Of a DNA stretch of 64,000 nt, positions 1-11,780 are shown in pieces. A program made the translations under genes and the position numbers. The notes below the pieces were generated by a model. The model saw only the letters and a list, made by a program, of their open reading frames with translations. It was not told where the DNA came from and did no database searches. The DNA is from Atrichornis clamosus (Eukaryota; Chordata; Aves; Passeriformes; Menuridae): positions 62,001 to 126,000 of the forward strand of contig WBMZ01011555.1 of the NCBI GenBank assembly GCA_013400975.1, read 5' to 3'. Within the stretch, counting starts at the first letter, position 1; each line of letters starts with the position of its first letter.

Positions 1-2680
1 TATATTCAGATCTCTTCAGGTGACTCTTTTAACTTGTGTTTTGGAATCTGTTATTATATCTTACTGGAAGAGGATAAACTTTGAGGGCTTGACATCTCTG
101 ACAGAGATCAGGACAAAATTTGCACTGAATTTTAAACAAAACATCCTCAGGATATTCTAAGTCAATGAAGTCAGTAAGGCCTTTTTACAGAAGAGGAGCA
201 CGCCTAACAGTACACCTGGGCCCTTCTTTCGATAGGGGTTGTCAGTTCTTTAATCCATGAAAATAAGCCCTTAAAAGAAGTGTCAACCATACTGAAATAC
301 AGGACTTGATGTTTGTTTTGTTCCTGATATTATTAATGCCTTTTAAGAATATTGTGAAAGTGCTATGAGTTAGGATGAGGTGATAACATTAACAAAAACA
401 AATTTGGAGGATGTTTCAAAATATGCAAGATGATGTATACTCTTCCTCTAGTGTTGGGGTCTACATAAATATATATGATTATATTTTTATTGTTGGATAA
501 TTTAAAAGTTCTATTTTGCTTTCAAATTTTAATTCTTTACATAATGTTGTGAATGCTTCACTTGATATGGTGTTCTGGAGTGTGTCCTTATGCTTTCAAG
601 GTTTTTAATGATTGCAATGAGTGCTTTCATGCATCTGATATTAAAAGAGGGGAGCTTCAACAGGTTGAAGTGTTCTATTTGTTTTGCAATATTTTATCCA
701 TCATACTATGCCGTTGAGGATGGATGGAAATAGAGAATAGAATGAGATATCACTTTGATCAACTATTTTTGATATTCTTTATTAGATGTTCATTTTGGCT
801 GAATTTATCAGTTTATAGGCTACTGTATCTCAGCATTAGCAGGGAAGGCAATGAAGTACTTTACATCTATTAGAATACATGCACCGTATCTATAAACTGT
901 TAAAAAATCAGTTCCTAAACTGCACTCCCTCACCCTTTCCCCTCCTTATTAGGAGACGTTTGAAGGCACTTTAATTTGAATGGAAGTGATTACACTAAGT
1001 GATACACTTGTTATACTTGATTTTAAAAAAAATAGTAACAGTAAAGTGGAGTCTGATTCATACCTGGTTTGCAATTTCTCAGCTGGGCTGGAGTCAGAAA
1101 ACATTTATGCATTGTATGACAAATCTACTTCAGTGAGTCACTCAGGCGTGAAAACGTATAGGACTTGGAAAATAGGCACGTCCAGTGTATTAAAAAAAAT
1201 AAGGAAACAGAATGAAACCAATAATTTTAAATAAAATTAAACACCAATCAAATATGCACAGTAAGAAACTGCATGATAAATGTAAGTATACTTAACCTTG
1301 AACAACAAAGTCATATAAAATCTTCTGGGTGACAGTTCACTTATTTAGTGGGTTTCATAGTTATAAATAATTAAAGAGGATGATAATATTCTGTAATTTG
1401 TGACCTTGTTTTAACTGGGAAAATTGTTACTTTTCTAAAATGTAAAAGAAATAACTGGATTTATGTTTGAATGTGTCACTGCTTGCTGTTGAAGAATATT
1501 TATTAACCACATGCAAAATATTGCTTAACATTATCTTTTTGTACTTCTTATTAAAGTTAATTTAAATATAGCACATTTTGTATTTTTGTTATTAATGCTT
1601 TGACAGCACAAATATTTAATTCCCTTCGTGTCTTTTCTCTTAGGACTTGTGTGTGGGTTTTTCATTTGCTTGTTTTTAAGCAACCCATTACAGCCTCTAT
1701 GAAGGTGTTTTTTTATTAAAGACAGAATTTCCCAAAGGAAGTAAATAATATATTGGAAAGAAAAAATTCCTCAGCTTGGTGAGAGTTTAACAGGTTTCCT
1801 ATTTATATAATGAGAATGTCCTTATGTATTCATATTACAAATGGCAATGTTTCATGTTTTCTGAAGGTTATAAAACATATTGCTGCTGGGTATACACTAA
1901 CCACCAGATGATGTGGAGCATAAGAAATCTCCTACTAGACAGCTTAATTCATCAGTGGGAGTAGATGGGGTAACAAAGCTTACTTGGAAACAAACAAATG
2001 ACTATACTGTTAGTAGGGTGTGGGTTTGGTTTTGTTTTTTTGTTTTAAAATGAGTGTTCTGAGTTTCAAGTCTTTCAGTGGAAAAGCTATAAATATTTCT
2101 GGGATGGCCTTTTCTTTTCCTGTAAAGTTGTGTCTTCTCACAAGAAACACATAAATGTTCTTCATGGATGGTGAAGAACACAACATCCTTCTCTCCAAAT
2201 TGGAGAGACATGGATTTGAAGGGTGAACTATATGATGGGTAAGTGTTATGAAAAATTCAGTAAAATAAAAAAACTCCTTAACATTAATGTAGCATTAAGA
2301 AGCAGGCATTCTATATTCGGCCACATGCATGGGGGGGATAGCTCCTCCCAAAGCCGTGCATGCTGAGTACATGAAAGTTGCTGTTTATACACTGTATTTT
2401 ACACACATATTCATTGATTGTCCCAGAATAAACATACATATGATAATCATTTCCCTGAAATTATTAACATATTTTCCCTCCCCTTTACACATGTGTTCTT
2501 CTGTCCTGGGGGTCTCTCTGATGGTCTGTGATGGTCGTAAACCTCAGTGTTCCAGTCGACCTGGGTAGTGGGGGGTGGGGCTGGTGAACTTCCAGTTCTC
2601 CTTCTTACACAATGCCCATTGTGCACTTCCATAGGCCAGAAGTTTTTGGAGAACAAGCATTGTGTTAGCTCACCAGGTGT
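1..2680. other. Intergenic, AT-rich, no gene recognised
   Basis: No splice-flanked coding segment or repeat I can name. Short frames such as the 84-residue one at 980-1234 are low-complexity and lack any recognisable motif. If conserved vertebrate order holds, this is 3' of GABRA2, but no GABRA2 coding sequence or clear 3' UTR is visible. Confidence 0.6.
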
Positions 2681-2684
2681 AGAC

Positions 2685-3602
2685 AATTTATCATCTGGTA
2701 ACATAAGGAATTGGCTGGATGAACACAGCCAGAGAGCTGTGGTCTATGGCTCAGTGTCCAGGTGGAGGCCGGTGACAAGCAGTGTCCCTCAGGGCTCTGT
2801 CTTGGGTTCGGTGCTTTTCAATATCTTTGTCAATGACACAGACAGTGAGATCAGTGCACCCTCAGCAAGTTTACAGATGACACAAAGCTGAGTGATGCAG
2901 GTGACACAACAGAAGGGAGGGATGCCATCCAGGGAGACCTGGAGCAACTTGAGAATGGGCCCATGGGAACCTCATGAGGTTCAGCAAATCTGGGTGCAAA
3001 GTTCTGCACCTGGATTGGGGAAATCCCAGACACGAGCCCAGACTGGGAGGAGATGTCATTGAGAGCGGCCCTGCAGAGAAGGAGTTGGGAGTTCTTGTGG
3101 ATGAAAATGNATGTGGCCATGACCCATCAGTGTGTGCTCACAGCCCAGAAGATCAGTGGCATCCCGGGCTGCATCAAAAGGTCAAGGAAGGTGATTCTCC
3201 CCTACTACTCTGCCCTCGTGAGACCCCACCTGAAGTACTGTGTCCAGGTCTTGGGCCCTCAGCACAAGAAAGACATAGACTTATTACAGCAGGTTCAGAG
3301 GAGGCCACAAAGATGATCATAGGGCTGGCTGATCCAGTATTTTAAGGGGGCTTATTAAAAAGAGGAAGAGGGACTTTTTACATGGGCAGGTAGTGACAGG
3401 ACAAAGGGGAATGGTTTTGAACTAAAAGACAAGAGGTTTAAATTAGATGTTAGGAAGAAATTATTTACTCTGAGGAACTGGCACAAGTTGCCCAGAGAAG
3501 TTGTGTATGCCACATCCCTGGAAGCGTTCAAGGCCAGGTTGGATGGGACTTTGCATAAGCTCGTCAAGTGGAAGGTGTCCCTGCCCATGGCAATTTATGG
3601 AG
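2685..3602 (+). mobile_element. CR1 LINE fragment (reverse transcriptase to 3' end)
   Basis: 5'-truncated CR1 retrotransposon in sense orientation. Frames give [14 protein letters not shown], then [20 protein letters not shown], the RT block leading to the catalytic box. The box reads KFTDDTK in the correct frame instead of the CR1 FADD form. Downstream are [38 protein letters not shown] and Q-RRP, the standard C-terminal order of CR1 ORF2. The end has the CR1 3' UTR words GTGGAAGGTGTCCCTGCCCATGG (3569-3591), but the terminal octamer repeats are missing. Frameshifts and substitutions show it is dead. One ambiguous base (N) lies at 3108. Confidence 0.9.
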
Positions 3603-4625
3603 TGCTGAGGGATTAACAGAAGTGTAGAAAATGGTCTATAATATAGTACATTTTTTTTTAAAGAAAATTTTAATCCAAAAATCAGACTGTAATGAATAAG
3701 GTTTTATTTTCAACACTATGCTTTTTGTACAGATATGAACCAACCAGAGGCCTGCGTAATATTTGCAGAGTTGACAAATCATATGGGAGAAGAGAAGCAT
3801 TTAACTAGATCCAGCATGGAAAACATTTTGAACAGTTGTCCTTTGCATTTATGGTGGATAGGAGTCACAGTAAAAGTGAAAGATGAATATTCATAGCATT
3901 TTAAATATTGAAAAGCAACTCTGCTTTCAAGTTCTTTGCAGATCTTTTGAGACTCTGATATAAATTATTAAAGAGGAAGGAATTTAATATATCTTCAACT
4001 TTCCAAAGACTAGCATCACTTTTTGCTAATGCTGGACATGAGTGACAAATGCAAAGAATGTGACAGAGTTTTATGAAGATTATTGTTTTGTGCAGAGCAA
4101 AATATTTAACTGCTGCACTTCTCTTCCTCCCCAACAAGTCAGTTGTTAATACTGGAGGTAGTAAGAACTGGCAGTAAAAATTCCCTCAAGATGTGGTTTG
4201 GCATATTGATCTTAAACCTTTCTGATGGAACACATTTTCCTTCAGAACCCCTATCTGTTATTCCTTTCTATCACAGCCACCTGACACTAAACAGGTTAGT
4301 GTTTCAGAAATGACAGTGGTGGGAGTTTACAGTTAAACCATGCTTCATGTGCATTATAGGTAGAGTTCAACTGTTTTTACTGTTGGCTGTGTGCAGTGGT
4401 CAGTGTTTCTATTTTTAAGAAAAAGAATTTTAACAGCATCAGTACACTAGAACAAGTGTTCAGTAATGAGCCAGTGATCGGGTGATACTGGGAATATCAA
4501 GGACTAGATCCATCTGGCAACCCTTCCATTTACCGATGGTGAGAGTACCTTCACACCTCACACTAAGAGAATTGTTACAAACAAACAAACAAACAGAAAG
4601 GGTCAACAAAACCGAGGACAATATA
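3603..4625. other. Intergenic spacer between two CR1 fragments
   Basis: AT-rich, no gene. A (CAAA)n run of about four units lies at 4575-4593. The stretch from about 4480 may belong to the following CR1, but I cannot match it. Confidence 0.5.
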
Positions 4626-5965
4626 AGAGGCTCCTGGAGTGCATTGATGACAACTTCCCGGCACAGTGATGTCAAGGAGGGGTGGCACACAGCTGCAGCT
4701 CTGAGCTACAAAAAGGATGGACTGTTTGGGGATGTGCAAGCCTTGGGTGCACTGACCATGAGACGATGGTGTTCAGGAACCTTAGAGGAGGGAAAAAGGC
4801 AAAAGACCAGGATTCCAGCTCTGGACTGAAAGAGAGCAGACTGGCCCTGATCTCTGCATAGTACTAACTCCATTCTCAGCCCCAGGCAGCTGAGGGATAG
4901 CCTTGAAAGAGTCCCTTGGCAGATGGTCCTGGAGAGACAGGAGGTCCTGAGCATCTGGTTGATTTTCAAGCATATCCTTCTTTAATCCCAAGAAAAGTCC
5001 AACTCAGCAAGCAACAAGTCAAGCCAAGGTGGCAGGAGGCCTGTATAGATGAATAAGTTGGCCTTGGCTAAACTCAAATATTAAAAATAATTAATAGAGG
5101 AGGTGGAAGCAGGGCCAAATGACCTGGAAGGAACATAGAGACACTCTCTGAGTGTGCAGAGACAGTAACGGAAAAGTCTGAGGACTGGAAGAAAGCAAAT
5201 ATTACTCCTACTTTCAAAGAGGGATAGAAGGAGGGTCTGGTGAACTACAGGCCAGTTATCTTTACCTTAATTCTTGGTTGCTTTTTTTGTAATGAAACAA
5301 ACACTCCTGGAAAACATTTTCAAACATCTTAAAGACAAGATGGTATTTGAGAGTGGTGAGCATTGATTTATGAAGGGGAAATCATGCTTGACCAACACTT
5401 CTGTGATTAGAAGACTAGTTTTTTAGACAAGGGCAGAGCACTGTATGCCATTTATTTGACTACAGTAAGGCTTTTGACACCATCTCCTATTACAAAAACT
5501 AATGAAGTAGAGGTGAGGTGGACTGAAAAGTGGTTGAACTTGCAGACTCAGAGGGTTGTGATCAGTAGCTCGAAGTTCATTTGGAAGCCAATCTTTAACT
5601 ATTTACCCAGGGTTAATACTGGGGCAAATACTGTTTTGAATCTTGAATAATGACCTGGGTTATGAGGTGGAGTGCACCCTTAACAAGTTCGCAGCCAATA
5701 CAAAACTGGTCCGAGGAGCTTAAACACCACAGGGTTGTGTTGTGATTCAAAAGTATCTTAGTAAGGTGGAGAAACGGGTAGCCAGGAATCTCACGAAATT
5801 CAACAAAAGGAAATGCAAATTCCTGCATTAGAGGAAAAACAAATCCATGCTTTAGTACAGGCCAGAAAGCAGGTCTGCAGAGAAATACCTTGGGATCCTG
5901 ACAGAGAAGAAATTGAGCCAGCAGTGTGTTCTTGCAGAAAAGAAAGCCACAAGAACAGCTTTGAT
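4626..5965 (+). mobile_element. Old CR1 LINE fragment (ORF2 endonuclease linker to C-terminus)
   Basis: Diverged CR1 ORF2, sense. Readable blocks in order: LGALTMRRWCSG...RQKTRIPALD (CR1 'DHEMV...K-RITTLDF' region) at about 4740-4830; SLERVPWQ at about 4900; DWKKANITPTFKEG and VNYRPVI (5190-5260), the start of the reverse transcriptase domain; a degenerate FDYSKAFDT equivalent at 5450-5480; ECTLNKFAANTKL at about 5670-5710, where the catalytic FADD box has become FAAN; and FNKRKCKFLH at about 5800. Many stops and frameshifts; more decayed than the CR1 at 57705. It ends at an A-rich tract (5966-6002). Confidence 0.85.
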
Positions 5966-6004
5966 TTAAAACAAAAAACAAAAAAAACCAACCAAACCAA
6001 ATAA
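5966..6004 (+). repeat. A-rich low-complexity tract
   Basis: AAAACAAAA/ACCAAACC-type tract directly after the CR1 fragment. It may be a degraded retroposon tail or a simple repeat. Confidence 0.6.
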
Positions 6005-8640
6005 ACCTAAACCAATCAAACTAGGAAATTAACAAACACTAAAAAACAAAGGAAGGAAGGCCAATGTGGGTAACACAAAAGCAAGTATATATGCATGTGT
6101 TTTAATCTTCAAATTCAGAAACACTGAAAAAAAAAGATTGTACACAGAGAGGGAATATAGTCCTTTTCTCTATGGGAACAAACAAGTTTTGCAAGTGTTG
6201 AAGCGACTTTTGGCTCCAGAATTTGTCCTCCAAATTGTTACTAGCATATACTTTTGTTTGTAATTTAACCTGGTGTTAAATGTCAAACTTGTATGATATT
6301 TTTCACAGGAGTCATCTTTCCTGTCTGTCACCAGTTTCGTTATTAACTGAGTTTTCTTTATACTCCATGGTGTGCTCCCACATACCGCTTGGTTAGTCAG
6401 CCAGAAAAGCAGAGTTGGCTACCTAGACTCCATTGCCCATATCCTTCTAGAGGAAGGAATAACTTCCCTTATGTCAGCAGAGCCTTTGATCTCCAGAAGC
6501 AGTTTATGTGTGTGACATTACATGTAAAAGTGCAGCTTCAAGGAGTGCATCTTTTCCACCATTACCAGCATGTAATAGAACATTACTGTTAGGGTGCTAG
6601 GATATTTTCTAATTCTGCAGATATTTTTTTTCTACATTAACAGAGGTTAGGAAAAATTAGCTGTATGTCTTGCATTCCCACAATAGTCAACACAGCAGAC
6701 AACCCTTCGCTGTTGTCTCCTTTCTTACCTTGTACACTGATGTCTCATTTTGCCTTAGAACAAGAGTTTCTGTTCCTTGCAGTTACAAAGAAAGCCTCTG
6801 AAATGTATGCTCAACATCAAAAGATAAAGCACTCCCTGAATCTGCAGACAATCTGACTCAATAGATCACTTATGAGAAGTGCCATTTTAGTGTGTTGTGG
6901 AGAAATCAGTTAATCATTTAATTGGTACTCCAATTAAGACAATTTAAGTAATTTGAGCATGGATTTTTCTCCTCTGGTAGGCTACAAAGACATATTTTAA
7001 CTTTAGTTCTTAGGAGATGGGAAAGAGGAAATCATAAAATAAGAGCAAACTGAGATTTATGCAGCGCTACTTTATTATGAATACAAAATAAGTAAGTTTT
7101 GAAGGTTGTAAGGCAAGAAAGGACATATTTAAAAGTACCTTCTGAAATTATAAAATTATAACTCATATTTACAATACAAACACGTGCCCTTTAATAAGGA
7201 TTTTTTTCTCATGGTAGGACACATGCTAGAATTGCAGCTACATTTTTGTGTTGGTAGGGAGAATTATTTTGCCCATCACAGAAAAGCCAGCATGTAAGAA
7301 AGCTTTTCATGTGTTTCATGACTTTAGTTGTTTCTTCTCTATTGCATGACAACATTTATTGTCTTATTATACTTTGATATCTTATATTTATGGCTCTAAA
7401 AGTGCAAATAATCCTTTTAATGTTGAAATCCTGCAGCTGAAGCAAGGTTTTGCCTTCTATCCATTCTCTGTTTTCACAATGAAAATTTCAGAATTGTCCA
7501 TTCGCTTCCGTTGAGAATTAATGGTAATCACATGATTTCTATTTATTCTGAGCTAATAATAATGTCATAAAGATATGACTACTGGAAATTATTGCCTTTC
7601 TCACTACTCACACATCATACTTGCTGCTAAAGTATAAATATTTATGTCTGAAATGTAGTTGGTTTGTTGTCAAGTTATAATAATGGTAAAACTTTCATGA
7701 CCTTTGAGCATGATGCACATATCAATATTTCTTTAATTATTTCAGTGTTGATGAAATAGTGATCATTAATACTAAAGGAATAATCAGAATTAAATGAGAA
7801 TCTGCTATATGTGATATTTTGTTAATTTAAGCAGTGTATTTGGGTTATGACTAGAAGTATGTCTCAGCTTGACTTCCCTCACTAACTCCCATCACAGATC
7901 TTATTCTTTTCTGCTCAGAGTTTCTACCTGGTTTTACTGACTGGATTTTTATTAATAAAGGTGATTAAACTATTCCCTTTCCACATACAAGAATTACTTC
8001 TGACATTTATTTTTTTTATGCATGTTGGCATTTCATTTCTCACAGCAGTAATTATACCTGAATCCCTTACACCTGCTCAAGCACCAATTAACTATTATGT
8101 CCTTGCATCCAATTAAATTTTTCAGTAGTGGTTAATTTTTTTTAATTGTGCTATGTGGTACAATCACAGATTGAATACTACTTTTCAGAACATTTGTAAG
8201 TGTCCTTCATCAGAATTTATTTTGATCAATGGTGAAGGAATCTTATAAACTTTGAATCTCTGATTAATAGATGATACATATATTATCCACAATCATTAAA
8301 GGTTTAATTTTCAAATTTATTTATTGATTAAAATGTCTAAAATTTAGACCACATGTTAAATCTGAAACAGAAGCCTCTGTCTGCCTAAAGATTTCTTGAG
8401 TGTGATAATGGGTCACTGCGTATCAGAATTACGTATCTGTATTAGAAGGAATTGCCATTCAGAGGATAAAGTCTGCTTCCTGTCTATTCCTCGAGGGAAA
8501 CCATAGCATTTGATTTTGGAATTAAGAGCAGCATTATACTGCAAACAACCAAGAAGGCTGGAGTGGCACAGGCATGGGGACATTTTTGACCTGGTGAGCA
8601 CTTGACCTTATGATATATGCGATGTTCCCATTTGTAATTG
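6005..8640. other. Intergenic, AT-rich, many TAAT motifs
   Basis: No gene or named repeat. The part from about 6880 to 8360 is dense in ATTA/TAAT cores and has few stretches that look like degraded repeats. See findings for the 7480-7830 part. Confidence 0.5.
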
Positions 8641-9560
8641 TCTACATGTTAAATGTCATTTAGTGAAAAGATCAAATCAAATATTACTAAGTACCAGTAC
8701 TTCACCTTGTGCCTCTCAAACTCAGACCTGTGCTGGAATTTCAAAGTAAGCCCTCCCAGGTTGCAGCTGAAGGAGTCTGATGTGGGCTGTATTCACAGCT
8801 TGCTGAACTCCAGGGGCTCCCTGTCCTGGAGTCACTCTGGCAGCAGTGACCAGAATACTCTCCAGGGGAAGGCACTGTGGAGTCTACATTTTAGTGAAAG
8901 TCATAGTGACTCAAATGCAGAACAAGATTCTGTTGAGGTAAAACCCTCTGGTACTCATTTAATGTCTGATTTATTCTCTTGCCCTTGTGGTGGTAACTTT
9001 CCTCATGGAATCCCATTTAAATTAATGAAGCTCCTCACAAAACACTTCCCTGCCCAGGTGCGTTGTGAGGCCAGGTCTGCCCTACATGACTTTGGTTTTC
9101 CCCTCCAGGTTCTCCGGTTCCCTTCAACACCAACAGGCACCCAGCAGGATCACTGTAGGAGAGAAAAGCTTAATAGCTCTCTGCCCTATGTCCCGTGGTG
9201 TTCTGGGGACCTCTGACCGTTTATTTGGTTTTATACATAGAAAGTGAGCCACCAAAAACTGGCTGAGGAAGATAAGAGCACTGATGAACACCCTCTCATG
9301 GCACAGGTACAGGAATGGCAGGTCCATGGTTGTCTCTCTGCTATCTGACCAGCTCATTCATAAGTTTAATTGCAGTCCCAAAAGCAGCAGGATGGAATGC
9401 AGTGAGGGTGAGGCCATTGCTCTGTCCTCCCATTGCAGTGGTCCATAGCGTGGTCTTGTTGTAGCAAAGAGAATGACTTTTTTCATAGGAGTTATACCAA
9501 GAATTATTTTCAATCTACCTAATCCAGGATCAATGCTGGCAGTTAAGCCTGAAGGCATTA
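8641..9560. other. Unrecognised island of higher GC with a 187-codon open frame
   Basis: GC content is visibly higher than the flanks, and an open frame on + runs 8653-9216. Its translation (SPRLQLKESDVGC... FPAQVRCEARSALHDF) shows no domain, signal peptide or membrane segment I recognise, and no splice context. It may be a decayed repeat or an unprocessed exon of a non-coding transcript; a real protein is unlikely. Confidence 0.3.
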
Positions 9561-11460
9561 CCTAACCTTCAAGCACCATTATAATTTATATTTTGTCATT
9601 TTGCATTAAATCTTTTAAAATATAAAGAAATATTGAGGTTATAAAATAATCTAGGTGTCTGTTTAGCATCCCTTTGACATGGTATCTCAGTGAATTCCCC
9701 ACCCACCCTCCCTCCTCCCTCCAGAAAATGGTTTGATTGAAAGAGCAAAAAGCTAAACCAAGTCTGTTTTATGCAACAGTACCATAGGGAGTCAAAGAAA
9801 ATGAAAATATGCAAAGCATCTAAGAAAATAATTACTTTAATTGGGAAATAATTGGAAGGAGAGAAATCATTCAAGAGGAATCCTTCAGGATAATGACTCA
9901 CAGGGTTTTCATAGCAAATTACAAAAAAAATCTTGGAAATTTGGTATATTATTTGTGTGTTTAAATATTTGGAATGTATTTTAAAGTTAAAATCTTAGAA
10001 AATGTTCTTGTTTCTAATCTGAACTGCCTTCCCAGCCTGACATACCTTCAAAGAATTGATGCTTATTGTTTTCTTTTGCATTTTACAAAATCCGACTACA
10101 TAAAAAACCATGATTTATTGATACATCAGTTTTAAAAAGCAGTTCAGCAAAAAGCACAACTGACATGATTCCTCCCAAGCCAGAAATATGATTATTTCAG
10201 TAGTGTTAAAACAGAGTTAAAAATGTAGATTGCACAAAGCACTTTGTATACCCAAGCATGAAAACAAAGTTTCTTATTTATAGGGGGCACCTATAATAAA
10301 AATAAGTGAGAAAAGTCTTTCATGACAGCGATCATTGTTTTTTAAAGGATTATTTTTAAAGTAATCATCACTGATATTTAGAAAAATAATAAAAAAGAAA
10401 ACCTTTGCAAGTTTTCCATCCTACTTGTTCATGCAACTGTGTAATACTCTTTAAAGCATAAAAATATTTAACAGGCACCTGGATTTCAATAAATTTTTTG
10501 TGGGATGAGAGTATGTATTTCATTTCATGGACTATTTCCCTCATTGTGAATCAGAAACTCAGTCTAGGTAATTGTCATTAGGTAGATAATTGAGGAGTAA
10601 CTCAAAGTTATCTCACACACAATGCGTCAGAATGTGAATATCAGTACAGGTATTATTTGTGAATAATTTAAATTAGTATATAAGTGTTTAGGAAAAGTTA
10701 TTGCTACTTTCAGTGGCGACTCACATCCTGATGAAATCTCTGAATAAACAGACCCTCAATTTAATTTCTTCCCCCAGGGCAGATGATGGTGCAGATGTGC
10801 AGCTCCCACCTGGGCATGTTTCCCTCTGATACAGGCACGCAAGAAAAAGGAGAAATGCAGATTTAATTTAATGAAAAAAATTTTTTTTATGAGTTGCTCT
10901 TCTTCTATACAGTTTTCTTCCCTAAAAGATTAATACCTAGATGTGCTTTTTATTTGGAAGCCATCCCCCAGAGGTTTTGGAAGACGGGGCTGTAGCTGAT
11001 TAGACTTCATACTTAAAAGGGAGCTCTTGTTGCAGTTGACTTTTAGAAAATCTTCCTCTACTTAAAGGGCCTCCCTTCTGTTCTTGCAGTCTTATATCAG
11101 ATTACAAGAGGCTATATAAAAAAGGAGAGATTATGCAATATTTTACCACTTCAACTAAAATGCATTTCATATTAATTCTTCAGTACTATATATCCCTTTC
11201 ATAGTCATATTTCACAGTCACCATAAAGAAATTCAGGGTTAGATTGTACCTCTCAAGGTGACTTGTTCAGGATAAAGGCAGCTTTTATTGTGTTTCAGCT
11301 CTTTGTAATGCATGTACAAGGCAAGTAGGGTTTTATCAAAAGAAAAATATTTCTGTTTCGTGCTTTTTTTCTCATAGCAGAAAGCCAGACAAACAGAGAA
11401 CTATTGAACTTTCACTTTCTCAAAGAAAACTTGCTGAGCAATTGAGGAAGAATAGCTTTT
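9561..11460. other. Intergenic, no feature recognised
   Basis: AT-rich sequence with poly-A and poly-T runs; no coding or repeat match that I can defend. Confidence 0.5.
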
Positions 11461-11462
11461 TC

Positions 11463-11780
11463 TAAAACCAGTTTGTTTAGATTCCATTTGGTTAAGGGCT
11501 TTTTGTTTGCTTTTGTTTTTTCCTAGCTCATTTCATTCTAGTGAAATTTTCCTTAGTTTAGTTGAAAGAAATTTTTCCTTAGCATCAGTCTTTTCCAGAA
11601 TTTTTCCAATTTTTTACACCTTCAAGCTTATCTGAAAATGATTTGTTTAAATTCCTTTTGTTTGGGGTTTTGGGTGTTGTTTTTTATTTGATTTTGGTGT
11701 TGGTTGTGTTCCTAATATGTTTCATTCTAGTGAATTCCTTCTTAGCTTAGTGAAATGAATTTTTCCTTGGCTTCAATACG
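11463..11780 (+). repeat. Degenerate two-copy tandem repeat, unit about 150 bp
   Basis: Copy 1 (11463-11588) and copy 2 (11635-11779) share, in the same order: GTTTGTTTAGATTCC / ATTTGTTTAAATTCC; a GT/T-rich stretch with TTTTGTTT runs; TTTCATTCTAGTGAA (exact in both); CCTTAGTTTAGTTGAAA / TCTTAGCTTAGTGAAA; and GAAATTTTTCCTTAGC / GAATTTTTCCTTGGC. Divergence and indels show an old duplication. Confidence 0.75.

Noticed and set aside
1..2680. 3' end of GABRA2 at the left edge
   Set aside because: Gene order makes it plausible, but no GABRA2 coding sequence or diagnostic 3' UTR feature is visible.
2851..3120. Minus-strand open frames over CR1 copies (also at 17669-18035 and 58249-58524)
   Set aside because: They are antisense shadows of the sense CR1 ORF2 sequence.
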